Shown here: in pieces, positions 53,945 to 62,339 of the stretch
Position numbering within the stretch: position 1 is the first letter of the stretch
Layout: every line of letters begins with the position of its first letter
From: Croceicoccus sp. Ery15
Lineage (GTDB): Bacteria; Pseudomonadota; Alphaproteobacteria; Sphingomonadales; Sphingomonadaceae
Direction of reading: 5' to 3'
NCBI RefSeq assembly: GCF_020985305.1
Contig: NZ_CP087588.1
Span: 992,001-1,056,000 of the forward strand
DNA length: 64,000 nt
Position numbers and translations under genes: made by a program
Notes under the pieces: model-generated
The model's input: the letters and a program-made list of their open reading frames with translations, nothing else
What the model was told of the DNA's origin: nothing
The model's database searches: none

Positions 53945-55435
53945 CTAAAAGCGGATGCCCATGGCCAGTCCGCCCAGCCAATAGCAGAACAGCGTGATCA
54001 GCAGCACGCCGACCAGGTTCAGCACGAAACCGCCGCGTGCCATCTCGGCGATCGAAACGCGGCCGGTGCTGAACACGATGGCATTGGGCGGAGTACCGAC
54101 GGGCAGCATAAAGGCGCAGGTCGCCGCGAAAGCCGCCGGCACCAGCAATGACATCGGATCGGCATTCATACCCAGCGCCACCGCACCCAGAATGGGGATG
54201 AAGGTTGCCGCCGTTGCCGTATTGCTCGTCACTTCGGTCAGGAAAATGACCAGTGCGACAACCGCGGCAACCAGCAGCAAAGCGGGTAATGCGGCCAGTC
54301 CGGCGACCAGCGATCCCAGCCAGCCGTCCAGCCCCGTCGCCGCGACCCCCATCGCAAGGCTGAGCCCGCCGCCGAACAACAGCAACACGCCCCACGGCAG
54401 GCCTTCCTCCGCGTCCTTCCATGTCAGCACCATTTCCGAATTGCCCCGCGCGGGAAGGATGAACAGGGCCACTCCTGCTGCAATGGCAATCGCCGCGTCG
54501 TCCAGCGCGCTCATGCAGGCAGGCAGATCGACCAGCCCCGCCAGTATGCCCGGCGCAATCCACAGAAGTGCAGCGCAACAGAATACGCCCAGGACCATTT
54601 TCTCGCCCTGACTGACCGGGCCAAGGCTGGCATATTGATGGTCGATCATCGCCTTGCCGCCCGAGATTTCCCCAATGTCAAAGCGATAAAGCAGGCGCGT
54701 CATCAGGAACCAGCCGATCAGGATAAAGGCAAAGGCGGTCGGCACGCCGATCACCATCCAGTCGACGAATCCGATCCGGATGCCCAGTTCGGTCGCCGCG
54801 TAACCCGCTATAATCGCATTGGGCGGGCTGCCCAGTAATGTGCCCAGCCCGCCCATACTGGCCGACCATGCGATCGCCAGCATCATGCAAAGGCCGAAAA
54901 GGTGAATGCTGTCCGTGTCTTCAACGCTGTGGCCATTATCATCCGCGACCAGCGCGATAACCGATATGCCGATGGGCAACATCATCAGCGTGGTGGCGGT
55001 GTTCGATACCCACATCGACAGGAAACCGGTTGCCAGCATCATGCCAAGCACGATCTGGCGCGGGCGCGTGCCGACCAGACGCAAGGTAAGCAGCGCGACA
55101 CGGCGGTGCAGGTTCCATTTTTCCAGCGCAATGGCGATCAGAAATCCGCCAAGGAAAAGAAAGACGATCGGACTGGCATAGGGGGCCGTAGCCTCGGCCA
55201 CGGTCAGCGGAGTGAAAACGGGCAAAAGGACGATCGGTAAAAGCGCGGTCGCGGCCAGCGGAATGGCCTCTGTCATCCACCAAAGCGCCATCAATGTCGC
55301 AATAGCAGCCACAAAACGTGCATCTTCAGGCAAACCTTGCGCGCCCGAAAGGCCGATCCAGACGAGCAATGCGCACAGCGGACCCAATACGCGGACCGAC
55401 CAGATAAACAGGTTCGTGCGCTCCTCCGCTGCCAT
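53945..55435 (-). CDS. SLC13/DASS-family anion transporter
   Basis: A 496-aa inner-membrane protein with about 11-12 helices. The two sodium-binding SNT motifs are present (WVSNTATTLMMLPIG and VTSNTATAATFIPILG), as are IPLAATALLPIVLLPV and LLGSPPNAI. DASS transporters co-import dicarboxylates, citrate or sulfate with Na+. The substrate cannot be told. It appears monocistronic, and the upstream 155 bases separate it from a divergent PilZ gene. Confidence 0.9.
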   Translation of the reverse strand: MAAEERTNLFIWSVRVLGPLCALLVWIGLSGAQGLPEDARFVAAIATLMALWWMTEAIPLAATALLPIVLLPVFTPLTVAEATAPYASPIVFLFLGGFLIAIALEKWNLHRRVALLTLRLVGTRPRQIVLGMMLATGFLSMWVSNTATTLMMLPIGISVIALVADDNGHSVEDTDSIHLFGLCMMLAIAWSASMGGLGTLLGSPPNAIIAGYAATELGIRIGFVDWMVIGVPTAFAFILIGWFLMTRLLYRFDIGEISGGKAMIDHQYASLGPVSQGEKMVLGVFCCAALLWIAPGILAGLVDLPACMSALDDAAIAIAAGVALFILPARGNSEMVLTWKDAEEGLPWGVLLLFGGGLSLAMGVAATGLDGWLGSLVAGLAALPALLLVAAVVALVIFLTEVTSNTATAATFIPILGAVALGMNADPMSLLVPAAFAATCAFMLPVGTPPNAIVFSTGRVSIAEMARGGFVLNLVGVLLITLFCYWLGGLAMGIRF

Positions 55436-55589
55436 GATCCGCCCCGCCTCGCCCTGTCCACTTCTTTCCTCCCCCCGGCGTTAGCGACATTCCCGGGCGC
55501 CCCGCAAGTGTGCTCGATTTCGCAGACGGGAACCTGTTCTTAACCCCAACTTGCTAGAATTGCGGAGCGAAACACTATGGGACCACAAG

Positions 55590-55958
55590 ATGTCGCGCCG
55601 AGAGCACGAACGCCTCAACTCTGACCGGCCGGTCGAATGCCGTATCGATGGCCGTCATTTCATGGCGGTTCTTTACAATGTATCGATCTCGGGCTGCATG
55701 ATCGAAGTGCCGCTGAACCGCGTCATCGATGGCGATCGCGTGCACCTGAAGGACGGGAATATCCGCATGTCGGGCGTCGTCGTCTGGCATGACGAACGCA
55801 ATGCGGGCCTGCGTTTCGACCAGCCTTTGCACGAGGCGGTGGTACGCTTTCTCGGCTATGATCCTGCGAAGGGAGAGCCACTGATGCCGACCGACCGTTT
55901 CGGGCGCGCCTTGCCCCGCCTGCCGCGCAGCGATCGTTTCGTTTCGGACAATCGCTGA
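55590..55958 (+). CDS. PilZ-domain protein (small, soluble)
   Basis: A 122-aa protein from the ATG at 55,590. The PilZ switch and core are visible: RREHERLNSDRPVECRIDG, VLYNVSISGCMIEVPL (the xSxxG element), and IRMSGVVVWHDERNAGLRFDQPL. Such single-domain proteins bind cyclic di-GMP and act on motility or envelope targets. The in-frame TTG at 55,551 is an alternative start. Flagellar genes lie at the right edge but are not adjacent. Convergent with csoR. Confidence 0.75.
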   Translation: MSRREHERLNSDRPVECRIDGRHFMAVLYNVSISGCMIEVPLNRVIDGDRVHLKDGNIRMSGVVVWHDERNAGLRFDQPLHEAVVRFLGYDPAKGEPLMPTDRFGRALPRLPRSDRFVSDNR

Positions 55959-55988
55959 TCGATCTGGCGCTGATCCACCCGCTAGGGC

Positions 55989-56261
55989 CTAGCGGCGTTG
56001 ACGTTCCATCAGTTCCACCAGCTCGTTGAACTTGGCTTTTTGCTCTGTCGCGTCACCCGATGCGATAGCTTCGGCCACACAGCAGGCCGCGTGGTCCTTC
56101 AAAATCTCGCTCTCCGCCTTGGCAAGCGCGGAGCGGACGGCCTGAAGCTGCGTCAGTATATCGATGCAATAGCGATCCTCCTCGACCATGCGGGCAAGGC
56201 CTTGCACCTGACCGGCGATGCGGTTCAGCCGGTTGATCTTGCGCTTCTTTGCCTCGCCCAT
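55989..56261 (-). CDS. csoR: CsoR-family copper-sensing repressor
   Basis: A 90-aa all-helical metal sensor (DUF156). The copper ligands C32, H57 and C61 have exactly the C-X24-H-X3-C spacing of CsoR. The start sequence GEAKKRKINRLNRIAGQVQGLARMVEEDRYC is typical. It represses copper-efflux genes until Cu(I) binds. The frame continues open far upstream through the antisense of the oxidase gene, but only these 90 residues are protein-like. It is divergent from the multicopper oxidase, with a palindromic operator between them. Confidence 0.93.
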   Translation of the reverse strand: MGEAKKRKINRLNRIAGQVQGLARMVEEDRYCIDILTQLQAVRSALAKAESEILKDHAACCVAEAIASGDATEQKAKFNELVELMERQRR

Positions 56262-56287
56262 TGCACGCCCGCCAATTGCCTCTTGAG

Positions 56288-56304
56288 ATACCCCTAAGGG
56301 GTAT
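56288..56304. promoter_or_regulatory. CsoR operator (ATACCCC palindrome)
   Basis: ATACCCCT-A-AGGGGTAT is a perfect 8-1-8 palindrome between csoR and the multicopper oxidase, in the classical GTATACCCC/GGGGTAT style of CsoR operators. It lies 26 bases before the csoR start and 26 bases before the oxidase GTG, so one site can control both directions. Confidence 0.85.
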
Positions 56305-56330
56305 ATAGATGAGGCGAGGAGGAGTAAAGC

Positions 56331-58040
56331 GTGAGCACATCGCCAACACCACCATCCCGCAAGGCAATCGCCAGCTTCGACCGGCGCACGGCGCTGCGCG
56401 GCGGTCTGACCGCCATCGGGGCCAGCACCCTCCCCTTGCCCGCATGGGGTGCGGGACAGGGCCTGCACAATGCGGCCAAAGGTTTCGGAACACTCTCGGG
56501 CGAGGTGATCGATCTTTCCATCGATCGCGCCCATTTCACAACGGGCGGACGCAGCGGCCATGCGGTGGCCGTGAATGGCACGATCCCCGGCCCGCTGATC
56601 CGGCTGCGCGAAGGGCAGGATGTGACGATCAATGTCGCCAACCGTCTGGACGAGGATAGCTCGATCCACTGGCACGGCATGCTCGTCCCCTTCCAGTTCG
56701 ATGGTGTGCCCGGCGTCAGCTTCCCCGGCATCGGCCCGCGCGACAGCTTTACCTATCGCTTTCCAGTGCGGCAGGCGGGCACCTATTGGTGGCACAGCCA
56801 TTCCGGATTGCAGGAACAGATTGGCCATTATGGCCCGCTTATCATCGACCCCGCGGCTGCGGATCCGCATGAATACGACCGCGAATTCGTATTGATCCTG
56901 TCCGAATTCACGCCGCATCACCCACATACGATCATGCGCAATCTGAAAGTGGGCGAGCATTATTACAACCGCCAGATGATGACGCTGAACGAAGGCGGCA
57001 TGACTTTGGGGGATCGGTTGACATGGGGCCGCATGCGCATGAATCCGCGCGACATTTCGGATGTTACCGGCGCGGAATATGCCTATCTGATCAACGGCCA
57101 CGGCCCGGCGGACGATCTGGAACTGCTTTTTCAGGCAGGAGAGCGCGTGCGCCTGCGCATCATCAACGGCAGCGCGATGACTTTCTTCAACATCCGGATC
57201 CCGGGCACCGAGATGACCGTCGTTCAGGCCGACGGGCAGGACGTCGCGCCCGTTGCAATTGACGAGTTCCAGATCGGCGTCGCGGAAACCTATGATGTGA
57301 TCGTCAGTCCCAAGGCGGGCGCGCATGTCATCGTGGCAGAGGCGATCGACCGTTCGGGAATGGGCATCGCCAGCCTGACCAGCATGGCAGGCCACCGGAC
57401 AGAGCCCCCTGCCCTGCGCGAACCGGTGACACTGACCATGGCTGACATGGGCATGATGGCGGAACACGCCGACATGGATCATTCGATGCGCGACAAATCT
57501 GCGGTCCCCGAAACGGTCAATGTCGGCGCGGGGGTCGATATGATCGCGCCCATGCCGATGGACCGGATGGATTTTCCCGGCCTCGGCCTCGACAAAACCG
57601 GTCACCGCGTGCTGCGCTATACCGATCTGAAAGCCTTGCGGCCCAATCCGGTCCGCCCGCCCGAGCGGCAGATGGAAATCCATCTGACCGGCAATATGGA
57701 ACGCTATATGTGGTCCTTCGACGGGCAGAAGCTGAATGCCGTCAGCGACCATCCCATACGGTTCGCTTTCGACGAGCGGGTGCGCGTGAAGCTGGTCAAC
57801 GATACGATGATGGCGCATCCGATCCATCTTCACGGCCATTTCTTCGAGCTGGTAAACGGCGCAGACGATGCGCATCAACCGCTGAAGCACACGCTTATCG
57901 TGCAACCGGGCGGCACGGCCACTTTCGACCTGACTGCGAACGAGCCGGGTGATTGGGCCTTTCACTGCCATTTACTGTATCACATGCATTCGGGAATGTT
58001 TCAGGTTGTCACCGTGCGTCCGCTGGATGGCGCGCGATGA
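56331..58040 (+). CDS. copA: CopA-type multicopper oxidase
   Basis: A 569-aa periplasmic copper-resistance oxidase. It starts at GTG after GAGGAGGAG. A twin-arginine signal (RRTALRGGLTAIGASTLPLPAWG) exports the folded enzyme. The copper motifs are HWHGMLVP, WWHSHSG, HPIHLHGHFFEL and HCHLLYHMHSGMF. A Met-rich stretch (MADMGMMAEHADMDHSM) lies in the usual place. It oxidises or sequesters Cu(I). It is shorter than some CopA, but all four copper sites are present. Its stop overlaps the next gene by 4 bases (ATGA). Confidence 0.95.
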   Translation: MSTSPTPPSRKAIASFDRRTALRGGLTAIGASTLPLPAWGAGQGLHNAAKGFGTLSGEVIDLSIDRAHFTTGGRSGHAVAVNGTIPGPLIRLREGQDVTINVANRLDEDSSIHWHGMLVPFQFDGVPGVSFPGIGPRDSFTYRFPVRQAGTYWWHSHSGLQEQIGHYGPLIIDPAAADPHEYDREFVLILSEFTPHHPHTIMRNLKVGEHYYNRQMMTLNEGGMTLGDRLTWGRMRMNPRDISDVTGAEYAYLINGHGPADDLELLFQAGERVRLRIINGSAMTFFNIRIPGTEMTVVQADGQDVAPVAIDEFQIGVAETYDVIVSPKAGAHVIVAEAIDRSGMGIASLTSMAGHRTEPPALREPVTLTMADMGMMAEHADMDHSMRDKSAVPETVNVGAGVDMIAPMPMDRMDFPGLGLDKTGHRVLRYTDLKALRPNPVRPPERQMEIHLTGNMERYMWSFDGQKLNAVSDHPIRFAFDERVRVKLVNDTMMAHPIHLHGHFFELVNGADDAHQPLKHTLIVQPGGTATFDLTANEPGDWAFHCHLLYHMHSGMFQVVTVRPLDGAR

Positions 58041-59012
58041 AGCGCTTTCTTCTCCTGCTCGTTGCAGGCTTGCCCGCGCAAGCCATCGCGCAATCGCATG
58101 ACATGCATGGCGATCATTCCGGTCACCAGATGTCGCCGGAATCCCAGCCTGATACCGTCGCGGAAGATCCGCCGGAGCATGATCACGCGCCGATGGACCA
58201 TTCCCGGATAGACCATGCGGCGATGGGGCACGCCATGCGAGGCGACGCGGTGCAGTCCGAAACGCCAGCCCTGCCCAACCGCTACCCCGCCAGCAGCCTT
58301 TTCAGGGCCCGTGCGGGCCGCCGATACGATCTGGGGTTCAGATGCAATGCGCGACAGCCGCACCGAATTTTACCGCGAAAACGGCGGCATGCGCTTTGGC
58401 CAGTTTCTGGCAGAAAGGCTGGAAGCGCGTCTGGGCGATGAGGATGGCTATCTTTGGGATATTCAGGGCTTTTATGGCAGCGATCTCGACCGGCTGACAA
58501 TTAAGTCGGAAGGCGAAAGCCCTTTCCAAGGCGACATAGAGGATGCCGAGATACAGGCTCTGTGGTCGCATGCCATCGGGCCGTGGTTCGATGTGCAGGC
58601 CGGTATAAAACAGGATCTGCAATCGGGCGGACGCACCCATGGTGTGCTTGGCGTGCAGGGACTTGCGCCCTATAATATCGAAACCGATGCCGCGCTCTTC
58701 CTGTCCGACAAGGGGGAACTGACGGCTCGGATCGAAGCTGAATACGACCAGAAGATCACGCAAGACCTGATCCTCCAGCCTCGGACGGAACTGGCGCTTT
58801 CTGCTCAGGACATTCCCGAACAGCAGCTTGGATCGGGAGTGACGGGGATAGAGGCGGGGCTGCGCTTGCGTTACCGGATCGCGCCTGAATTTGCGCCCTA
58901 TATCGGGTATGATTTCAGTTGGAAATTCGGAGATACCAAGCGTTTCACCCATGCATCGGGAGGGGACGCGTCGACGGGCGCCTTGGTAATCGGCATCCGC
59001 ACATGGTTCTAG
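58037..59012 (+). pseudogene. copB: Copper resistance protein CopB, frameshifted
   Basis: The ATG at 58,037 (ATGA overlap with copA) opens a signal peptide and His/Met-rich repeats (HDMHGDHSGHQM, HDHAPMDHSRIDHAAMGHAM), as in CopB. At about 58,299 the frame breaks. The continuation VRAADTIWGSDAM...YRENGGMRFGQF to the terminal FGDTKRFTHASGGDASTGALVIGIRTWF lies in the +1 frame. One extra T in the TTTT at 58,299-58,302 would explain it. CopB is an outer-membrane barrel partner of CopA. This is either a true disruption or a homopolymer sequencing error. Confidence 0.85.
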
Positions 59013-59016
59013 GCGC

Positions 59017-59484
59017 CTAGTTCTCGCAAACGCGGCGCAGCATATCGAACAGCAATTCGCGCTCTTCCGGCGACAGGCCCTCCGCCATGCGGTTCTGCAC
59101 ATCGACGGCAATTGCCATGCATTGCCGCGTCAGTTCCCGCCCCTCATCGGTAAGGACCAGCGTGATGACCCGCTTGTCATCGCGCGAACGCGTGCGTTTC
59201 AACAAGCCGCGCTGCTCCAAGCGGTCAAGCGTATAGGTAATCGCCGCTCCGTTCTGGAACCGCAGCCGCGCCACTTCGCTGGGAGTAGAGGCGCGCCCGA
59301 AATAGATTGTCGTCATCACACCGAACTGGTGCGAGCTAAGTGCAAAGTCCGACAGGGCGGAATCGACTTCATCGGTGACTTTGTTGAAACTGCGGCGAAG
59401 GTTGAACGCAATCGACCGCTCGAAAAAATGCTCTTCGATCGGTCTATCTTCGGGCCTTTCGGCAGTTTTATCTTGTTGTTCCAT
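59017..59484 (-). CDS. MarR family transcriptional regulator
   Basis: A 155-aa winged-helix repressor: TDEVDSALSDFALSSHQFGVM, then TPSEVARLRFQNGAAITYTLDRLEQRGLLKRTRSRDDKRVITLVLTDEGREL, the wHTH and wing. The ligand is unknown. I place the start at 59,484 because a perfect palindrome (59,501-59,517) just upstream looks like its own operator. The frame also has an ATG at 59,520, which would put that palindrome inside the gene. It is convergent with copB, 4 bases apart. Confidence 0.88.
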   Translation of the reverse strand: MEQQDKTAERPEDRPIEEHFFERSIAFNLRRSFNKVTDEVDSALSDFALSSHQFGVMTTIYFGRASTPSEVARLRFQNGAAITYTLDRLEQRGLLKRTRSRDDKRVITLVLTDEGRELTRQCMAIAVDVQNRMAEGLSPEERELLFDMLRRVCEN

Positions 59485-59500
59485 GGCTTGGTGATCACGA

Positions 59501-59517
59501 AAACGAGTCACTCGTTT
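59501..59517. promoter_or_regulatory. Palindromic operator candidate for the MarR regulator
   Basis: AAACGAG-TCA-CTCGTTT is a perfect 7-3-7 inverted repeat, 16 bases before the proposed MarR start. Size and placement fit autorepression. Confidence 0.6.
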
Positions 59518-60499
59518 CAATTCTCTTCAAAATTTAAGAATTATTGGCGCGGGTTCAAGTCTGCGCACTTTGCCGATCATCGCACGAGATTTTCGTTCTG
59601 CGAAAATCCCATATGCGAGTGGCCTAACCCGAGTGTGCACCTCAACGCAACCGAAGAGGGGAATGAGACTTACGTTTCCCAAAAAAATGCTGAAATTTTC
59701 AATAGATAAGATCAAGTCAAAGAATCAAGAGTCCAATTTGCAGCATTTCCTGATCACGCCGTCATGCCCTGACAATTTGAAACCTCGAAGATGTTAGAAA
59801 TCCCCCGGGAAAATACATCGTTCCAGAAGATTGGCACATTATAAAAAGCATACGCCTGCAGACACCGGGCTGTATAACCCGTTTGAGTGGGAAGTTCGCG
59901 TGGACCGAGCCTGATTATCACTTGCAGTATTCTCAAGTGACCGGGTACACATTGCGTTATGCGTAATTCGCACCGTTGCCATGGCAGAGCGTTTATCGGA
60001 TCAGGCCCGGAAAATGACCCATCTATCTGACACCCAGTTTTACGCAATTCCGCGCGGCGGCCAGATAGTCCGGCAGTCGCACGTTTACGTGTGCATATTG
60101 CATTTCAATGTTGCAACCCACGTGCCACCATCGCCCTTGTGAGCCCCGATCCTGACGTTTCTTTAGACACAGGCCCGATAGCCGCCAGACCCTCCATGTC
60201 GGGGGAAATTTCAAGATTTGATGATGATTTTTCAGACTGATAGTTGCTGCAGTGCGATAAACGTTTGAAACCAACATGGATAAAACTGTATTAAGTCACT
60301 ATAGCTTTAGCTGCTTTTATTGATTTGAGATGGCGCAAAGGGGGCAAGCGCGGTCTTGTTGCAAGGGCAGCATACTGATGCCGTTCGATTTTTCGATTGT
60401 CACGGAGGTCGCTTGACGTGGCTTTGAAACGCAAGAACTTCGCACCTCTCACCCTATCCCACCCTTCCATTGGGACGGTGAAATATATGCGGTTGCGCC
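59518..60499. other. Long region without a supported gene
   Basis: These 982 bases are more AT-rich than the neighbourhood, and all reading frames in them are short and have no protein-like composition. No tRNA, terminator-grade hairpin or direct repeat was found by eye. It may hold promoters for the glycosyltransferase and a remnant of lost genes. AGATAAGATC-type AT stretches occur near 59,700-59,720 and 60,275-60,330. Confidence 0.4.
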
Positions 60500-61531
60500 A
60501 TGGGTAATGCCGCCTTCGACTTTGCGACCGAAACACAATCGGCGCTGGTCGCAATCGTCATTCCGACCCTGAATGAAGAGGCATATATATGGGCAACGTT
60601 GGAATCGCTCGCCAATCAGTCGCTCGGATGCTGCAATGAAATCATCGTTGTCGACGGCGGCAGCAGTGACGCGACCTGTGATCTGGTCCGGTCATTTGCG
60701 CGTAAAGACGAAAGGGTCCGACTGATCCACAATGCCGATCGGTTGCAATCATCGGGCATCAACCTTGCTGTGGCAGAAATCGATCACGATACGCGCTATT
60801 TCATCAGAGCTGATGCGCATTCGTTATACCCCGAAGACTTCGTGGAAAATCTGCTCGGTGCGGCTGTTACATCAGGTGCACAAAGCGTGGTCACCCGGCT
60901 GAAAGCGGAAGGCCAGACCTGTTTTCAACGTGCAGTCGGCATGGTGTCGAACAGCGTCATCGGTACAGGTGGTGCCATTCATCGGGTCGGCGGCGATTCC
61001 CGCTTTGTCGATCATGGCCATCATGCTCTGTTCGACCGGCATTATTTCGCCACCATCGGCGGTTATGACGAAAGCTTTGCAACGAACGAAGATGCCGAGT
61101 TTGACGTGCGGCTGTGCGCGGCGGGTGGGAAAATCTGGTTCAGCAGCGATTCCACAATCACCTATTTACCCCGCGCTACGCCCAAGGCTTTGGCCACTCA
61201 GTATTTTGCCTATGGGGCAGGTCGGGCGCGCAATCTTATGAAGCATCGCAACGGGCTGCGGCTTCGCCAACTTCTGCCGCCCCTTACGGTTCTATCGGTG
61301 GGCTTGTGCATGGTGTTGTCACTATTCTCGCCGTGGTTTCTGGTCTTGCCGGTTCTTTACATGACTTGTGTCGTGGTCGCGACATTGCACATCTATCGCA
61401 AGCTACGCGCCCGTTGCGCGCTGGCCGGTGTGGTCGCAGCCCCTATCATGCATTTTTCATGGGGCGTCGGGTTTATCACGGCGTTCCTTTCCCCCCGACG
61501 GCAAGCTCGACGTAAAGCGCGTTCGCATTGA
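60500..61531 (+). CDS. Family 2 glycosyltransferase (ExoA-like)
   Basis: A 343-aa membrane glycosyltransferase. The GT-A domain starts VAIVIPTLNEEAYIWATLESLANQ, has VVDGGSSDATCD and the DxD-like FIRADAHSLYPEDF, then ETNEDAEFDVRL-type acceptor-site residues (ATNEDAEF). The C-terminal 90 residues form two or three membrane helices. The pattern is like ExoA of succinoglycan synthesis, which adds a sugar to a lipid-linked intermediate. No other polysaccharide genes adjoin, so its product is unknown. The ribosome site is weak. Convergent with fliA (22 bases). Confidence 0.82.
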   Translation: MGNAAFDFATETQSALVAIVIPTLNEEAYIWATLESLANQSLGCCNEIIVVDGGSSDATCDLVRSFARKDERVRLIHNADRLQSSGINLAVAEIDHDTRYFIRADAHSLYPEDFVENLLGAAVTSGAQSVVTRLKAEGQTCFQRAVGMVSNSVIGTGGAIHRVGGDSRFVDHGHHALFDRHYFATIGGYDESFATNEDAEFDVRLCAAGGKIWFSSDSTITYLPRATPKALATQYFAYGAGRARNLMKHRNGLRLRQLLPPLTVLSVGLCMVLSLFSPWFLVLPVLYMTCVVVATLHIYRKLRARCALAGVVAAPIMHFSWGVGFITAFLSPRRQARRKARSH

Positions 61532-61553
61532 ACGGACGTTTCGTTCAACAGCA

Positions 61554-62339
61554 TCAGCAGGCCTCTTCCGGTCCCGGATCGCTGGCCGTCATCGTCGCCC
61601 GCAGCCTGTCGAGCGCCTGCGCTTTCAACTGGTGGACGCGCGGTATGCTGACCCCCAGCACGGCCGCGATCTCTGCCAGATTCAATTCCTCTACAAAGTA
61701 AAGCTGGGTGATCATCTGCAACCTTTCGGGCAAGGCGGCGATCGCGGCGGCCAGTAAGGCGCCCTGCTCCGCATCTTGCATGGCAGACAAGCCATCGGGG
61801 GTGTCACCGGCAAAGGCAGCGTTGCTGTCGGAGTAGCACCGGTCGATCGGATCAAACCGCAAAGGCTCGCTAAACGCGCGCAGCGACGATATTTCGCGCG
61901 GGTTCACTTCCATCGCCGCTGCCAGTTCGCCATCGCTGGGATTGCGTCCCAGTTGCTGTGCCAGCCGATGCGCCGCCGCTTCGATCTCGCGCCGTTTACG
62001 GGCGGCGGTTCGGGTCGTGGGTGCCTCTCGCCGGATCAGGTCGAACATCGCACCGCGCACGCGCATCTTGGCATAGGCGGCAAAGGCGTGCTCGCTCCCC
62101 TGCTCCCCCTCGCCCATTTCGGACCGCCCCCGATGACGCTGCGCACATTCAGCCAGCGCCATCAGCCCGACCTGGATCAGATCCTCGATCTCTATGCCGG
62201 GCCTTCCGCTGCCATGGGCATGCCATGCCAGCCTTTTGACCATGGGCATAAAGTCCCTGATCCGTTCCTCCGCGCTGCCGGAATAGGCATTGCGGGCGGT
62301 CTGCCGCGTCCTGCCAAATGCCGTCTGGTTATGCATCAT
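61554..62339 (-). CDS. fliA: Flagellar sigma factor FliA (sigma-28)
   Basis: A 261-aa sigma factor of the FliA/WhiG group. Region 2 is seen as IRDFMPMVKRLAWHAHGSGRPGIEIEDLIQVGLMALAECAQRH and YAKMRVRGAMFDLIR. Region 3 is EAAAHRLAQQLGRNPSDGELAAAMEV. Region 4 is IAALPERLQMITQLYFVEELNLAEIAAVLGVSIPRVHQLKAQALDRL. It directs RNA polymerase to late flagellar genes. Its start overlaps the flhA stop by 4 bases, so the two are co-transcribed. Confidence 0.93.
   Translation of the reverse strand: MMHNQTAFGRTRQTARNAYSGSAEERIRDFMPMVKRLAWHAHGSGRPGIEIEDLIQVGLMALAECAQRHRGRSEMGEGEQGSEHAFAAYAKMRVRGAMFDLIRREAPTTRTAARKRREIEAAAHRLAQQLGRNPSDGELAAAMEVNPREISSLRAFSEPLRFDPIDRCYSDSNAAFAGDTPDGLSAMQDAEQGALLAAAIAALPERLQMITQLYFVEELNLAEIAAVLGVSIPRVHQLKAQALDRLRATMTASDPGPEEAC

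Noticed and set aside
56262..57971. Long minus-strand extension of the csoR frame (660 codons in total)
   Set aside because: Only the last 90 residues are CsoR-like; the rest is antisense to the multicopper oxidase and lacks protein character.
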